The notes: a model not told the origin generated them from the letters alone. A stretch of DNA of 64,000 bases from Cucumis sativus (GCF_000004075.3 NC_026660.2:23005498-23069497); one strand, 5' to 3'; positions 1-12,996 are shown, counted from the stretch's first letter. Made by a program: numbers and translations.

Positions 1-2899
1 AATGGTCAATGAAGCTACTTAATCATACCATTAGTTAACTAATAGTTAAGTAATGTGACTATTAAATGACGAGTTTAACAACAATATCATTGAACCGTTA
101 GTCAACTAACGGTCTAATTAAGTGGTATTAAGTACCCTTTTGAACTATTTTTCAAATCTCATGTACTAAAGTGTTTTTTCTTTTTTAATTTTAATGACCA
201 AATACACATCAACCTCAAAGACTACAATACACTTTTAACTTTAACATTCCATTAAAAATTTAATAAAATTCTGACTACAAGAATCAAAATAAGTTTTTTT
301 TTTTTTCAAAATACAAAAACAAAAACAACAACAAATGTTTTTAAAAGCTGGTTCAAAATAAGATTTTACAAAAAACAATTAAATTATAAAACATTATCGA
401 AAATAAAATATTTACAAATAAGTGTAATAAATTTTGTAGGGTGTAAATAGTTTTTGAATTTTTTTATTTTTATTTTTGAAAAAAATGAGTGTTTAGTGTT
501 GGTGATTTGAAGAAAGAAAAACTCAGATTGAGGGGCCCGATGTCGTTAAAAGAAGAGAAGAAGACTGAGTGTGGCGTTCCATTTAGACTGCTCGTGCCTT
601 GTAATACGCCGGTAACCTTGTTATTACTTTTTTGCTACCCAATAACATAGCAATGTATCATGATCACAATTATATATATTTTTTTATTTTTATCTATTTT
701 TTTACTTAAAGACAAAAGTAATTATCTTTATCTTTTTAATTTTATTCCATAAATTTCTTACAACAAATAAATAATAAATTACAAGATAAATAATAAAGTT
801 CTCCAATTGGATAATGCTACTCTATGACATGGATTTTTTGAAAATATTTTGTAATTTTTTCAAATTGTTATACACATAATTACTCAGCTTAAATGTGTTA
901 ATCATTGCAATTATCCAATATATTTACTAGTTTCTTAAATAATAAAAAATCACCATAAACATCAAAGTTTACAACAACAGAACTGTACCCAAAAATATAT
1001 ATATATATATAGGTGATGTATATATAAATAATACCCACAAATAAAAGGAAAAATAAAGGGGAAAAGGAAGGTCTTAAAAATAATTTATTAAAGGGAGAAA
1101 AGATTTTGGGTGGATTGACAATGATTAGGTCTAGCTTTGAAGTTACTCATCACTCATGTCAAAACTACGTCGTTTCTAATCAATTTATCCAAATTTGCTT
1201 ACTTTGTAATTAAATCATTCCTAATTAATTTTTTTTGAAGAATGATAATAAATAAAAGGAGAATTACGATATAAAAGAAAACTATAAATATGTAGCAAAA
1301 TTTTTTTTTTGCTACATTTAATAAATAGTTTCCATTTTTTTCTCTTTCAAAATATCATAGGACAAAATTAATCAAAGTAAGAGAAAACATTAACAGAAAT
1401 ATATTTTTATTTCTTATTTGACACCAGCTTATTACTTTTACTCTTTGTTTTAACACATAAAAGGGTCATTTATGTTTAAAAACCTATTTTGAAATTTTAC
1501 ATTTCTTAAATGCACCTTTAATGAATAACTAATTTTTTAATAAATAAAGTAAGTTTTTGAAAAATGATTAAAATCGTGTTTTTTAAACCATGATTGTTAA
1601 CTATTTCATTTTTTGTTTTTCAAAATTTTACTTGTTTCACATTTTCTTAACCATAGTTTTTATATATTCGATGCAAACATTATAATTATCCTACCCAAAT
1701 TCAAAAGAAAAAGGAAATAATCTACCGATGACTATTTTTTACTTTTAAAATTTTGACTTAATTTAGAAAAGAAAAACATAAAATGTAGACATTAATGTAA
1801 CCATAAATCATGGTAGTATCTTTAAGCTTAATTTTGAAAAGGAAAATATAAGTGAATGAGGCTAAAAAATGAGAATCATATCAGCAAACAAAGTATAGAA
1901 TATAGATGGTTGGATACTTAGCATTGATTTTAAGGTAGAAAAAATAATATAAAAGGAGGAAATACTGAAGGGAAAGAGTAGAGAATATCCCTTTCCCACC
2001 ACAGAAATTGAGCTTAAAAAATGGAAAAAAGAAAAGGAAAAAGAAAAATTGTAAAACTTGGATGGAAACAGAAGAGAGAAGAAGAGGAAGAGGCGAATCT
2101 TGAAAGAGTCAGTCCCATAGTCAAAAAGTTACCCTCTTTTCTCTTCACACTTATTTCTTTACGTTCCACCATTATCCAATTCCTAATCAAATATGTTCCA
2201 TTATTTATACGGCCCAATCATCTTCTGCCACCTCATCACTCTACAAATCTCTTTTATTATATAATATATTTATATATATATACTTAGGAGTTTTATATAA
2301 TTTTAAATACTATTTTCATTATTTATACTTTTTAGCTTTGGTTATCGCTCGTCCTATTTTTCGTCCTTTAAAAATGAAAATGAAAGATCAAAGTGTAAGT
2401 TTTAAAAAGTATAAGGACTAAAATAAACAAAATTTAAAGTGAGAATTATAAATTAGTATTTAATTTGAGTTTAGAAGGTTAAAATTCTCCCCCGAGTCCT
2501 TATTTGTACCAAACTTAACACCAACAAATTAAGGTATGTTTAGATTAGAAGAGGCCAAGGATGGGATCTCTCCGTCTCACTTTGTGGAACTAAAAGAAAA
2601 CCCAAATGAAATTAACCCGTTTCCCTTCAAAAGTAAATTGGATACAACTTTCCCTCCTCGAGAACCAAAGATTCTCTCTCCCCCCATTCTCTCACTAACT
2701 GAATCCCAAAAGTCTCTGACAATGATTATATTAGACAGAATGAGAGCTGAGAATGCTTTTGAGGGTAACATGGAAGGAAGAAAAATGAAGAAAAACAGTT
2801 GAAAAACAGTTCTCCACTCAAAACACAACAAACGTAACACACAACTGCACAGCAGTTTTCTAAGCCTGTAGAGAGACTGAGTGAGAGAGCTTACCATTT
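1..2899. other. AT-rich upstream region, no gene seen
   Basis: Low-complexity AT-rich sequence with many stops in all frames. The only open frames (around 2014-2290 and 2536-2924) are short, lysine/glutamate- or phenylalanine-rich shadows of purine/pyrimidine tracts and show no recognisable domain. The last few hundred bases are probably the promoter and 5' leader of the pectate lyase that starts at 2912. I see no convincing TATA box close to that start. Confidence 0.6.
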
Positions 2900-2911
2900 T
2901 TGCTCTCCGAA

Positions 2912-5560
2912 ATGCTGGCCACAACCTGCATTGTGCTGCTAGCTTTGCTGCTACCCTCCCGCTTGCCGCTCCGTGCCGCTGCCACCACCTCCGCCGCTCT
3001 CAACCTCACTCTCCCTGGCCAGCATCCTAGCCCTGAATTGGTTGCTCAAGAAGTTCACAGGTTCTTCAATGTTCCATTTTTTCTTTTTTCACAAATGTTG
3101 TTTAAGAATCACTATGTTCTTGGCTTGGCTCTTACTCTAACTGTCTGCATTTTCAAACTTTTAGCTACATTGTGCATTTTCTCTACTTTATTGCCCGTTT
3201 CAAGATTTTTATGCTTATTTTGGTAGGATTTCATGTATTAGATGTACAAAATCCAAGTTTAGAATCAGGGTTTTTTTTGTTACTATGTTCTTGGTTTGTT
3301 CCTCTTTTTTCCTTGACCTTCTTTGTGGTAGCTCTGTGGGTAGCTACAGTCTTCAGCTTTAAGCTTTTCTTGACCGCATTATTAGGCCTTAAAATCTAAG
3401 AGTTATGCTTAAATCTCACTCTTCGACTCTTGTTCTGTTTAGTAACTATTATGTCTCTGACCTATTCTATGAGCTTTTAACTACATTGTTGGATTTCTTT
3501 CATAAATATACTCATTTTTGAAATCTTGAACCACTTCTTTTAACAGATTTTGCAATCATGAGAACGAGAAAATGACATTCAAATCTAATGGTTATCCTCT
3601 TCTGTTTATGGGATTTTACATTTTGGATTAATCCCATATGTGGCCTCAGTTTTCTATTTCATTTCCAATCTTAAACATCATGCACTGTTCTTTGTTAGGT
3701 TTAAGCATGTTTACACGAAAAACACTACATGAGTCCTTCTCTTTCGCTACATTACATTTATGGGTTACTCTGTTTTTTACTGTTTTTTGGTGAAAAGCAT
3801 TGAAAATCACCAAGTTTTTCTTCATCTATCCTCATGTCAGATCATTTATTTTGAAGGTATATCTTGTCAGATTCAACCATTTATGGAGATGAAAATTTAG
3901 ATTATATCATCTATGTTTAACGCTAAGTTCCTCTAATCTCTGAAGTAATGGTGTTACCTGTTGCAGGAAAGTGAATGCTTCCTTAACGAGAAGGCAATTG
4001 CTCCAAATCTCAGAGAAAGATGAATCTTCTTCTTGCTACACCGGGAACCCCATCGACGACTGCTGGAAATGCGACCGAAATTGGCCAAACAACCGCCAGC
4101 GCCTCGCCGATTGCGCTATAGGATTCGGCCAGTACGCTCTCGGCGGCAAGAACGGCGAGTTCTACATAGTCACGGACGATTCGGACGACGATGCAGTAAA
4201 TCCAAAGCCCGGAACATTACGATACGCCGTGATACAGCCGCAACCTCTGTGGATCGTCTTCCCTGCCAATATGCTCATCAAACTCTCGCAGGAACTCATC
4301 TTCAACAGCTACAAAACCCTAGACGGCCGCGGCGCCAATGTCCACATCGTCGGCGGTGGCTGCATTACGTTGCAATACATAAGTAATGTCATCATCCACA
4401 ACATCCATATCCACCATTGTCATCCATCAGGTAACAAAATCGACAACCCTAATTTACCTTCCTGCACATCAAATGTTCGACAAAGTGCATCGATCTAAAG
4501 CTTGGCTGTGTAGGTAACACCATGGTTCGATCAAGTCCGACGCATTACGGGTACCGGACGAAATCGGACGGCGACGGGATATCGATCTTCGGATCGAAGG
4601 ACATATGGATTGATCATTGTTCATTGTCTCATTGCAAAGATGGATTGATCGATGCGGTGATGGGATCCACCGGAATCACGATTTCAAACAATTATTTCTC
4701 ACATCACGATGAAGTTATGTTGTTGGGTCACAGCGACAACTACTGGCCGGATTCCGGTATGCAGGTCAGTGAATTCTCCATCCATTTTCCTTGTTTCTAC
4801 CCTCATATTCTTACTTAATTCATTCAATTAAAAAATGAATTAACCACAAAGTTCGGTTTATAATAGATTATCTAGGAAATAGGAGAGTTTTGGTGAGTTA
4901 AACAAGCACCTTAAAAAATTCATGGGTTCAACTATTAATTTATACTCCAAATTTATAAGTAAGAATGATTTAAACATGAAGGTAACAATAGCATTCAACC
5001 ACTTCGGAGAAAAGCTAGTGCAAAGGATGCCACGCTGCCGATTAGGTTACATTCACGTCGTCAACAACGACTTCACCCAATGGGAAATGTACGCAATCGG
5101 CGGCAGTGGCAACCCCACCATCAACAGCCAAGGCAACCGTTACACCGCCCCATATGACCGCAACGCCAAGGAGGTCACCAAGCGAGTCGAAACTTCCGAA
5201 TCCGAGTGGCGCGGCTGGAACTGGCGCTCCGAGGGAGACATCCTTGTGAACGGCGCCTTCTTCGTCACTTCCGGTCAAGGGCTTGAAGTCAAGTACGAGA
5301 AGGCTTACAGCGTCGAGCCGAAGTCCGCGGCGCTGATTGATCAGCTCACTTGGCACGCCGGCCCGCTCGGCGTCGGCGGTAGGGATAATAATTTGGGGAT
5401 GTGGACGACTGGCCCTAATGGTAATGGCGGTGGGTTTGGGCTTGGGTCTGGTATGGACTATACTGACGACATGTCGGAGAGTTGTTTTGTAAGGGTGTTT
5501 TCTGTTTTGTTGTGGTCTTTTTGTTGGGCACTGGTCGTGGTGGTTGCGTTTGTGCTATGA
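2912..5560 (+). CDS. Pectate lyase (polysaccharide lyase family 1), probably membrane-anchored
   Basis: Four coding exons join in frame: 2912-3060, 3967-4430, 4514-4764 and 4982-5560, all introns GT-AG, giving about 480 residues. Pectate lyases cleave de-esterified homogalacturonan in the cell wall by beta-elimination and need calcium. A hydrophobic signal peptide covers roughly residues 1-25. The PL1 core has WIDH (D238, H239), the [10 protein letters not shown] block and the R303-M-P-R306 segment around the catalytic arginine. The ATG at 2912 is chosen because it opens directly into the signal peptide. After the conserved C-terminal region the protein ends in about 25 hydrophobic residues (VLLWSF...VVVVAFVL), which resembles a GPI-attachment signal. 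Such tails are known in the PMR6-type subgroup, so membership there is an inference. Intron 1 is 906 bp. The gene converges on the PP2A gene downstream. Confidence 0.93.
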
Positions 5561-6444
5561 CGACATGTCGTCAGAGTGTTTGAGAGGATAGAAATGAGAG
5601 GTGGAGTGGGTTTTTGCATTTTAATTTAAATGGCATAAAGAAAGGCCTAAAAATGTAAATCCATTTGTATTCCAAAACTGACTTTAGTTTATCTAATTTA
5701 CTTTTTGTTAAATTGGATATGGAGTTGTTCTTCTTACTTTAGAACTCATACAAAAAAATGCAAAAAAAAAGATATATATATTATCGAAAAGATTGTTGAA
5801 TTGAATTTCAATTCAGCAGGAAAAAATTTACATTTTTAGCCTTCCAAAGTGGCCCTTATAACTAACTATACCTTCATTCATAATTTGATTCATCATATCA
5901 AAAGATATAATATTTTAATTTATGGAATCTATATTACTATTTTAAAATGCTGAAAATCATCACAAGCTGACTCGGAGGAAAGGCCTCATCATGGCAGAAA
6001 AATGACCAATCGTGAGAACTTTGTTGAAACTCAATGAAAAATACCAAAATATACATACTAATGCCTTCAAGGTTAGAAGTCGATCTTTGACCTCATAAAA
6101 AAAAAAGAATGAAAACTTATTAAAATGAAGTTGAAAATAATTAAGTAAATGGAACATCATAAGAAAGTGAAGTTCCAAAAGAGGATTTAGGATAATTCAA
6201 GTGAGAAGGGCAAAAAATATATATATATTTATATATATTTATAAAGCACATAATACTTCACAAATCATTCTTAAATCTGCAGCAAAAACTACTAACAAAT
6301 TCCGTACATTTTAAATTACATTTACTGCTGCTGGATACTGATGCTGATGTTGGTTTCTTTATCTTCTGATACCTTCACCTTCACCTTCCCAGGGGTTTGG
6401 ATTCCCAAAAAAAAAAAAAAAAAAAAGAAAAAAAAAAGAGGATA

Positions 6445-6485
<41 letters not shown>

Positions 6486-6618
6486 GATGGAGTGAGAAAA
6501 AAAATGAAAAAGAATACCAAAAAATTTGGAGAGGGTCAAATCTAGACCATCTATATCAGTCATTTTATGCTGAACCTTTTCATCAAATGAACAACCTTGT
6601 TTTCTTTTTGTTTGTCTT
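5561..6618. other. Convergent 3' regions between pectate lyase and PP2A B' gene
   Basis: This holds the 3' UTR of the lyase on the left and that of the minus-strand PP2A subunit on the right. It is AT-rich with a poly-A run and an AAAG microsatellite (listed separately). No coding potential is seen; a 72-codon minus-strand frame at 5960-6178 is phenylalanine-rich noise. Confidence 0.5.
6407..6484. repeat. Poly-A run followed by (AAAG)n microsatellite
   Basis: A run of about 20-30 adenines (from 6407) passes into roughly ten copies of AAAG ending at 6484. On the minus strand it reads as a CTTT tract inside or near the 3' UTR of the PP2A gene. It is likely length-polymorphic. Confidence 0.95.
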
Positions 6619-9600
6619 TTAAACTGTTACCATGTAGTCTCCTCTTTGTGCTGCAACATCTGCCAATCTTTTCCAAGCTAACTCTCTCTGCTCTTCCACT
6701 TCTTTTGCTTTCATTTCTTTCTCTGTATACTGCCTCTGACATTCTTCAAACAACTCCACGTCCATTTCCATGAACATCTTTCGAACATTCACAGTCAGCC
6801 CGTGAACCGCCTGGTTCCAATGACTTTGGATATTCTTCTCCAATGCTTGAAAAATTATTGGCAATATCACAGCCCTGTTTTGAGCTATCAAGCTAACAAT
6901 GTGTTCATTGTTCCACAGAAACAGAGCTCTTTCAGCAACCTGCATTGCATATTCACAAGTAGCCTCATAAAAAACAAGGGGAAAAACAACCCTTTGCTCA
7001 ACTGCCGAACAAACTTGCAGGTAAACAGACAACGCAGTTGAAACACAATACACAAAAAGACTTCAGAAAGCAACAGTTTGTCATTAATGAAAGGATGGAT
7101 AACTGAATTTCACACAGAACAAAAATTTCAAATTCTTCAGTTTTACATTGTTTATCATTCTAAATGCTCATGCATACTTACTTCAGACATGAGAAGAGAA
7201 ATAGGGTAAAATGAAATTTAAGTTTGTTCTTTTTGTCTATACTTCTAAAAAGTTATTTCCAGAGAGTGATATCCTCGTTCAAGTTTTTGTCAGCAAAACA
7301 ACAAGGACACACGTTATTTTTGTTCACCAAAGAAAGCCCTAGGAGATATCCAAACAATCCTGACTTTTGTTTATATCAAGGTACAAAAGACTCCATCAAC
7401 ACCATCTTAGATTAATCCTTTTAAATTACACACTGATCAAATCAATATCTCCTTCCCAATAACAGATTATTTTGGGATGACTCAATCTCAAGCATCCCTT
7501 TAACTAAAAAGCTACACAAATCATTCTTATGCTTTTCTAGTGGTGGATGTCTACCCAAAAGGGAAACATTCTTGTGCCGTTCACCTTTTAAAAGTCCTAA
7601 TGTTCATCTATCCCACAAACCAATCGGTAAAGTTAACAGCCGTCAGAACCAAAAGAACATACCTTAGGCTGCCACCATTTTTACACATTAAGACGTATTT
7701 AGAACGTTGAGTCGGTCGTTATAGTTTGTGGGTTATGACAGTTTGGTTGAGATACAGACTAAAATAGCCTGGATTGGAAGAAGTACTAATCGCTGTATAA
7801 AGAGGGTGGGAGAGGATGAGTAGAAAAGGATGTAGTAAATATTCTAACAAAGTGGGATTTGAAATAGTATTGCAATAATTAATTGTAGCACCAACTATTA
7901 TAACTGGAGCTCAAAACATGGAGTGGATTATTATAACCCACTCCACCCACTTGATGTTAGAGTCCACAACTCCTAAAAAAATTTAATAATGTACGTTTTA
8001 AAACCTTGAGAACAAAGTTAAATGATGGAAAATTTGAAGATAAGATTTCTCATGTATATAAATTAATTAATGTAAATTAAAATTAACAACATGATGTCCT
8101 AATTATTAACAATTTAAAAAATTACTTTTTTGAGACCAATAAATTAAGTGGCCTATAAATGTTTTTACACAATTAAAATAACTGCATATAATTATTTATG
8201 TACAATCTTTGAAGGATTTGCAGTAAAAAAACATCTTTGGCATCCAGAATAATTTAATGCAAGCTGCAAATGAAATGGATCCTAATGGTCTTTCATGGGT
8301 GTCCCTTCCTAGAAGGCCTGAGACTCGTGAGATGCTTCAAGATCAAATTTAGAATGAATTTTGAACCTATAGTCACCTTTCATGGGTGTCCCTTCTAAGG
8401 TTTGAGACTAGACTCGTGAGATGCCTGAAGTTAAAATTTAGATTCCTAAATTTCAATCTATCCTCGGCTTTAATGTGTCTCTTCTAAGGAGATGTGAGAC
8501 TAAATTTGAACCTGTCCTCGGCTCATGCACTTTGTGCAGAACAAGGGAGGAAAAGACCACCTATTCCTTTTGTTACCATTTTGCTACTATCCTCTGGCAC
8601 TAGGGTTCCCAGATTGGTCGAGAAGTAGTTTGCAATAGAGGAATTTTTACAGTTTCACCACTTCTTTACCCAGCCATCCATTTCAAGAAAAAAATGTTCA
8701 ACCTTGGGTTCAATGCTTCAAGGGATACTTCATCACGAAAGTCAGTTAAAAAGATGAATAAAAAAACAAGCAGAGGGTTGGGCCAAATTTGGAATCATAT
8801 TATAGTTTTTGTTTGTTCTTGGTGCTCTCACAGCAAAGGATTCTATAACCGTATGTGTTAAACAGGGAAGCCCAAAGGCTGTTCCCAACCCTCTCAGGGG
8901 AGATGCTAACCATCTCTCCCTTTAGTCAAACACAGGGTTTTATAATTACAATCTTTTTTCACTGAGGTGATTGAAGATAGATTTTGATACAGCTTTGGCC
9001 TTTTAGCTTCATTATCATATGTTCCACCGAAATATTTCTTTTCCAATTAACAGACCAAAATAATGGTCATCACCCCTCCAGCCAATACTATTGTGTCACA
9101 TAATAGCAACCAACCTACAATAACAACACCTGGAGTTCCTACATTAAAAACACCTCCAAATAGGGGATAAGAATTGAAAAACCCCACAATAATTAGTTAG
9201 TGAAACCTACAAAATGGTCATCAAACTGGGAGAAAAGGAATCCCCGTAAATCTAAAGTAAATCCCCAGATAAAATATGTAGGTATCTAAGTTTCAACAAT
9301 AACAGAATTGATCGAGATTTTTCAATTAGGAAGAAGAACTATACAACTAGAAGGATTATAATCAATAATCATCACCAAAAGGAATTCATGAAATTGATTA
9401 AAGTGTTATTGTAAGAAAAGACGAAATATGTATCAAATGCACAATAGTCCCAAATACTTTACAACAAATATAACACAAAAATCAAATTCAGTAAATCCAG
9501 ATCTGGGGAAGAACACCGGTTTTTCCATGAAGCAGAAGAAAAGAAAACTGATATGTAATCAAAGGCACAATATTCCAACCATTACAAAAAATATAACACC

Positions 9601-12098
9601 ACAACAAAATTCATTAAAACCAGATCTGGGTAGAACTCCAGGTTTTTTATGAAGCAGAAGAAAATAACACTAATGCAAATAGGTTAATATGTGCCAAAAA
9701 GGAACAAGGCCAACTCAATGAAAACACAATGCACGTGTTAGGAGTTTCCTCCAGTTTTTTAGATCCTCGAATAAACCAACCAATAAACGTAGAACGGGTG
9801 AACATCTACAGTTATCAACAAAAACAGCCTTCCAAAAATAAAGAAATATATGTACATAACAAGAAAAGACATCTTAAAAAAATAGGTAAGGTAGAACTAG
9901 AGTGCATTGTTGTTTATTTGTTTAACCATCTTTGGCCTTGTCTATCAGGAAATAGGACGGATTGAAGCGACCACAAGTCCAGAGGCTGTTTTATGTAAGA
10001 AGGCTAAGGGTTAATTGGGTAATTAGGTAATATTCTAGGTTAATTCCATTTTTCCCCCACTTGTAATAGACCTCTATAAATAGGAGTCTTATTGTATGAA
10101 ACACATTATTCATTCTAATAAAAATTCAACAACCGACTACTTCTCCTTGAGTTTACTCAGACTACATCACTGTTTGCCTCTACTTCGGTCATCCAATTCA
10201 TCCCCCACCAAAGTCAATAAAAAAAACTAACAATATTTTTTAAGTAAAATTACTAACGTAAAAATGTAGCAAGAAGAAAAGGAAAACTTAAAGTATAATA
10301 ACTATTAAAGGTATGTTTATAATTTAAAAAACAGGGACAAAAAAATCTGACAAGAAACTCTAATATGAAAAATCAAACAACAAAGGATAAACAAAACATT
10401 AAATCTTGCGAGACACAAAAACAAAGAATTTTTCTTTATAAGAAACAAAGAAAATATGGTCTTATAAATGGCGTGGATGGTAACTATTGCATTGGTCTTA
10501 TTGAGAGGTTAAAAAACAACTGTAGCTCCCCCCCTCCCCTCTCTTTCCCTCTCCGTCCCTAAGGGAGAAAGAGAAAGTACATTTATGATTTAAATAAAAA
10601 GGAATAGACAAAAAGGATCCGACACAAATTCTAATATGGGAAAATCAAACTACAGAAGCAAAATAAAACATCTAATATTGCAAGAAACAAAACAAAGAAA
10701 ATTCTAAATAAGTAATTTTACTCCCAGATGTCAACAATTAGAATTGGTCTCTTATTAAGAGCGTGGGCAAACAGTTTGGATAAGATCTATGACTGTCAGC
10801 AAGACAAATTAATAGTATATGCATATATATGTTGAGACAAAATTTTAAGGGAATATTTTCTATTATTAGGCATAAAAATCATGCTTATGAATAGAACGTT
10901 GAAATATTTAATTTCAAACCTGAAAATGAGAGCTATTGAGGCAACGTGCAATCTGTCTAAAAAGAGGAACCATACAGCGCTGAAACTCTGCTGATTGTGT
11001 AGCCTCAAGTACTTCTTCAAGTTCTCCTAAGAAAAGAACTTCTTTCTGACAGTTGGTCATGGGCCAATATTTCAACAAACCCCTTATAACAGTATCTGCT
11101 AGCTTGTAATCTTTTTCAACAAACTGTGTTATGCAGTAGGATAGCTGCTGGTGGTAGATTGCACTTGATTTAGGCTTGTGCAAAGGAACAAGAGCCCGAA
11201 CAAGAAACAATTTATGCTCCTCTTTCATTGGTAATGCAAACCCATTGATGATACTCCCAAGGATTTCCAAAAGCTCGCCAACACCACTGTGTCTTTCTGT
11301 CTCGTAAATGAATCGATAAAAAATGTTATTGATGGCCTTCCGAATAAATGGCCGATGGACCATGAACTTTCCATATATACGATGCAAGATTGTCTTCAAA
11401 TACTCCCGCTCACGAGGATCCTCAGAGTCAAACAAATCCAAAAGTTTTAACACAAATGAGTGGTCAATGTACCTCTTGGCAATTTTGGTATCGGTATCAG
11501 ATGACACAACATATCTCAGTAACAGTTCATATACAAGCTGCAAATGAGGCCATGACGGTTCCAAATAAGGTTCTTCTTCTTCAGGATCAGCATTTTCTTG
11601 GCCCGTATTTTCATGTGAAGCTGGAGGCAAGCACCGAAAAATATTAACTGAAATCATTCTAATCATTTCTTCTTGACAGGTTTCTGTAATTTTCCCCGAC
11701 CCCGATTGTATCACATCAACCAATTCCAGAAGCGTCTGCCGCTTAATTTCCTTCTCTCTGGCAGACTTCAAAGTGTCGGAAAAATCAAACTGATAGCAAC
11801 ATATCTGCAATTTTCTAATGAACAAATTCTGCCTTTCTGAAACCGGTACATCACGGAACAACGGAAGAGGTTCAACAGTGCCGGTAGGAGGCGCCAACGC
11901 TACCACCCCCGGAGCCCAGTTTGAATTGGGGCCAGATGTGGCAGGTCCAGGCCGAGAAGCATGATTCACCACCACGTTTGTCGTTGAAACAGACCCTGAA
12001 TTCCGATTCCCGGGCGGTCCAAACCCATAAAGTGCAGGATCATTAGCGTCGGACTTGGAGGGCTTACGATGCCCTCCCTTCATAATTTTCTTAAACAT
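6619..12098 (-). CDS. PP2A regulatory subunit B' (B56 family), alpha/beta-like
   Basis: Two coding exons on the minus strand, 12098-10920 (393 codons) and 6939-6619 (106 codons plus stop), join in phase 0 across a 3,980 bp GT-AG intron and give 499 residues, the usual size for plant B' subunits. The B56 HEAT-like domain runs from about residue 80 to the C-terminus, including [20 protein letters not shown] and [20 protein letters not shown]. The N-terminus [17 protein letters not shown] and the proline/serine-rich stretch match the plant B' alpha/beta subgroup. B56 subunits bind the PP2A scaffold and catalytic subunits and choose substrates such as LxxIxE-motif proteins, acting in signalling in cytosol and nucleus. 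A 5' UTR intron is likely: a donor (G|GTAACG) lies at 12387-12386 and an acceptor may lie just upstream of the ATG. Confidence 0.95.
8287..8515. repeat. Diverged ~90 bp tandem repeat, three copies
   Basis: The phrase TTTCATGGGTGTCCCTTC recurs at about 8289 and 8377, with a more diverged relative near 8467 (TTTAATGTGTCTCTTC). Each is followed by a GAGACT...GTGAGATG stretch. The spacing is close to 90 bases. It lies inside the PP2A intron. Confidence 0.75.
9414..9658. repeat. Tandem duplication, ~122 bp x 2
   Basis: Two neighbouring copies each contain AGATCTGGG, a TTTTTxCATGAAGCAG- or TTTTTTATGAAGCAG-type end and an ATATAACAC motif. Copy 1 covers about 9414-9535 and copy 2 about 9536-9658. 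The open frame crossing both copies is a by-product of the duplication. Confidence 0.8.
9995..10230 (+). mobile_element. LTR-like fragment (possible solo LTR of a copia-type element)
   Basis: The segment has the layout of a plant LTR promoter: an AT-rich U3-like part, a TATA box in CTATAAATAGGAG near 10073, then CATTATTCATTCTAATAAAA and a pyrimidine-rich stretch. I could not define TG...CA ends or a target-site duplication, so assignment is tentative. It sits within the PP2A intron. Confidence 0.35.
10340..10720. repeat. Diverged direct duplication inside the PP2A intron
   Basis: A block at about 10342-10450 (TCTAATATGAAAAATCAAAC, then AAACATTAAATCTTGCGAGA) recurs about 270 bases later at about 10600-10715 (TCTAATATGGGAAAATCAAA, then AAACATCTAATATTGCAAGA). 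A pyrimidine-rich tract lies between the copies. Confidence 0.7.
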
Positions 12099-12545
12099 AT
12101 CTCCTCAAAACAACAAACCCTAATCCAAAAATTCGGTAGGTTGAAGGAGCGGGAATTAAAAGCGAAGCATGAACCAGTTCTTGATAGGGTATCGATTCCA
12201 ATAAATGATGGATCAACATGCACGAATTAATTGCCCTAGGTCATGATTAAACAAGAGGTATGAAATCCTTCTCCCACCAATTATTTCAAAGTGTCAGAAA
12301 TCTATAAAAGCAAGCATGGATCTGGTATTAGGGATTGAGAGACGGGGAAACGGAATCAAAGAAGAAAACAAAACAATAAAACGTTACCCCTGTCGTAATA
12401 CAATCTCTCTCAAACTTGGTCTTCAATGGATCCAAGTATCGAGTCATCCGAGTCGAATCGCCGGAATGCCGGCGAGTTGATCGAGCTATATGATTCCGGC
12501 GATCAATCCGATCAGAGAAACAGAGCCCCAGAGAGCCAGGAAGAA

Positions 12546-12570
12546 AGAGAGAGAGAGAGAGAGAGAGAGA
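12546..12570. repeat. (GA)n microsatellite in PP2A B' leader
   Basis: About 12 GA units, reading as CT on the minus (sense) strand. It lies roughly 450 bases upstream of the ATG at 12098, in the likely transcribed leader or core promoter. CT-rich tracts near transcription starts are common in plant promoters. Confidence 0.9.
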
Positions 12571-12964
12571 TTTCGAACGGCGGAAGTGGAAGATAATTAA
12601 AGAAAAGAATGAAAAGCTAAAAACAGAAAAAAAATAAATAAAATAAATTATTTTTAAAAAAATGATTGCATATAAAAGCCTTTGTAAGACACTCGACAGT
12701 TGTTTCTCCTCCTCCCTTTCTTTCTTTCTTTCTTTCTTTCATTTACAAAATAAGTTTAATTGTTATTCCCCCTTCCTTTTTTTTTCAAATTACAATTTAT
12801 TTTATTTTATTTCATTCAAACTTAGGATAATGCTTTAATCTTTATATATATATATTTCTTTCCTGACCATTTCTTTATTTTCTTTTCCTTTTTATTGGTT
12901 TTATTTAAAAATGAAAAAGGAAATCAACAACAAAAATCGTGAGTGGCTGTGGCTTATGATCATA

Positions 12965-12996
12965 CACGTGGACAACAAGTTAGGAAGTTCCACGTG
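12965..12996. promoter_or_regulatory. Two G-box/ABRE cores upstream of the PP2A B' gene
   Basis: CACGTG occurs at 12965-12970 (in ACACGTGG) and again at 12991-12996 (in CCACGTGGC), 26 bases apart. G-boxes bind bZIP and bHLH factors, and paired ABRE-type cores are typical of ABA-responsive promoters. They lie about 870 bases upstream of the PP2A start codon; their use by that gene is an inference. Confidence 0.5.

Larger units (their letters stand above)
6940..10919 (-). other. Large repeat-filled intron of the PP2A B' gene
   Basis: The intron separates the last 106 codons from the rest of the gene. Donor GT is at 10919-10918 and acceptor AG at 6941-6940 on the minus strand. It contains three separate locally duplicated segments and an LTR-like fragment, listed individually. 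No complete gene is nested in it. Open frames at 9428-9652, 9729-9965 and 10365-10562 are products of these repeats and have no recognisable domain. Confidence 0.85.

Noticed and set aside
2014..2924. Overlapping 67-115 codon frames on both strands upstream of the pectate lyase
   Set aside because: They arise from purine/pyrimidine-rich stretches, have no domain, and contradict each other by strand. The lyase start at 2912 is well supported.
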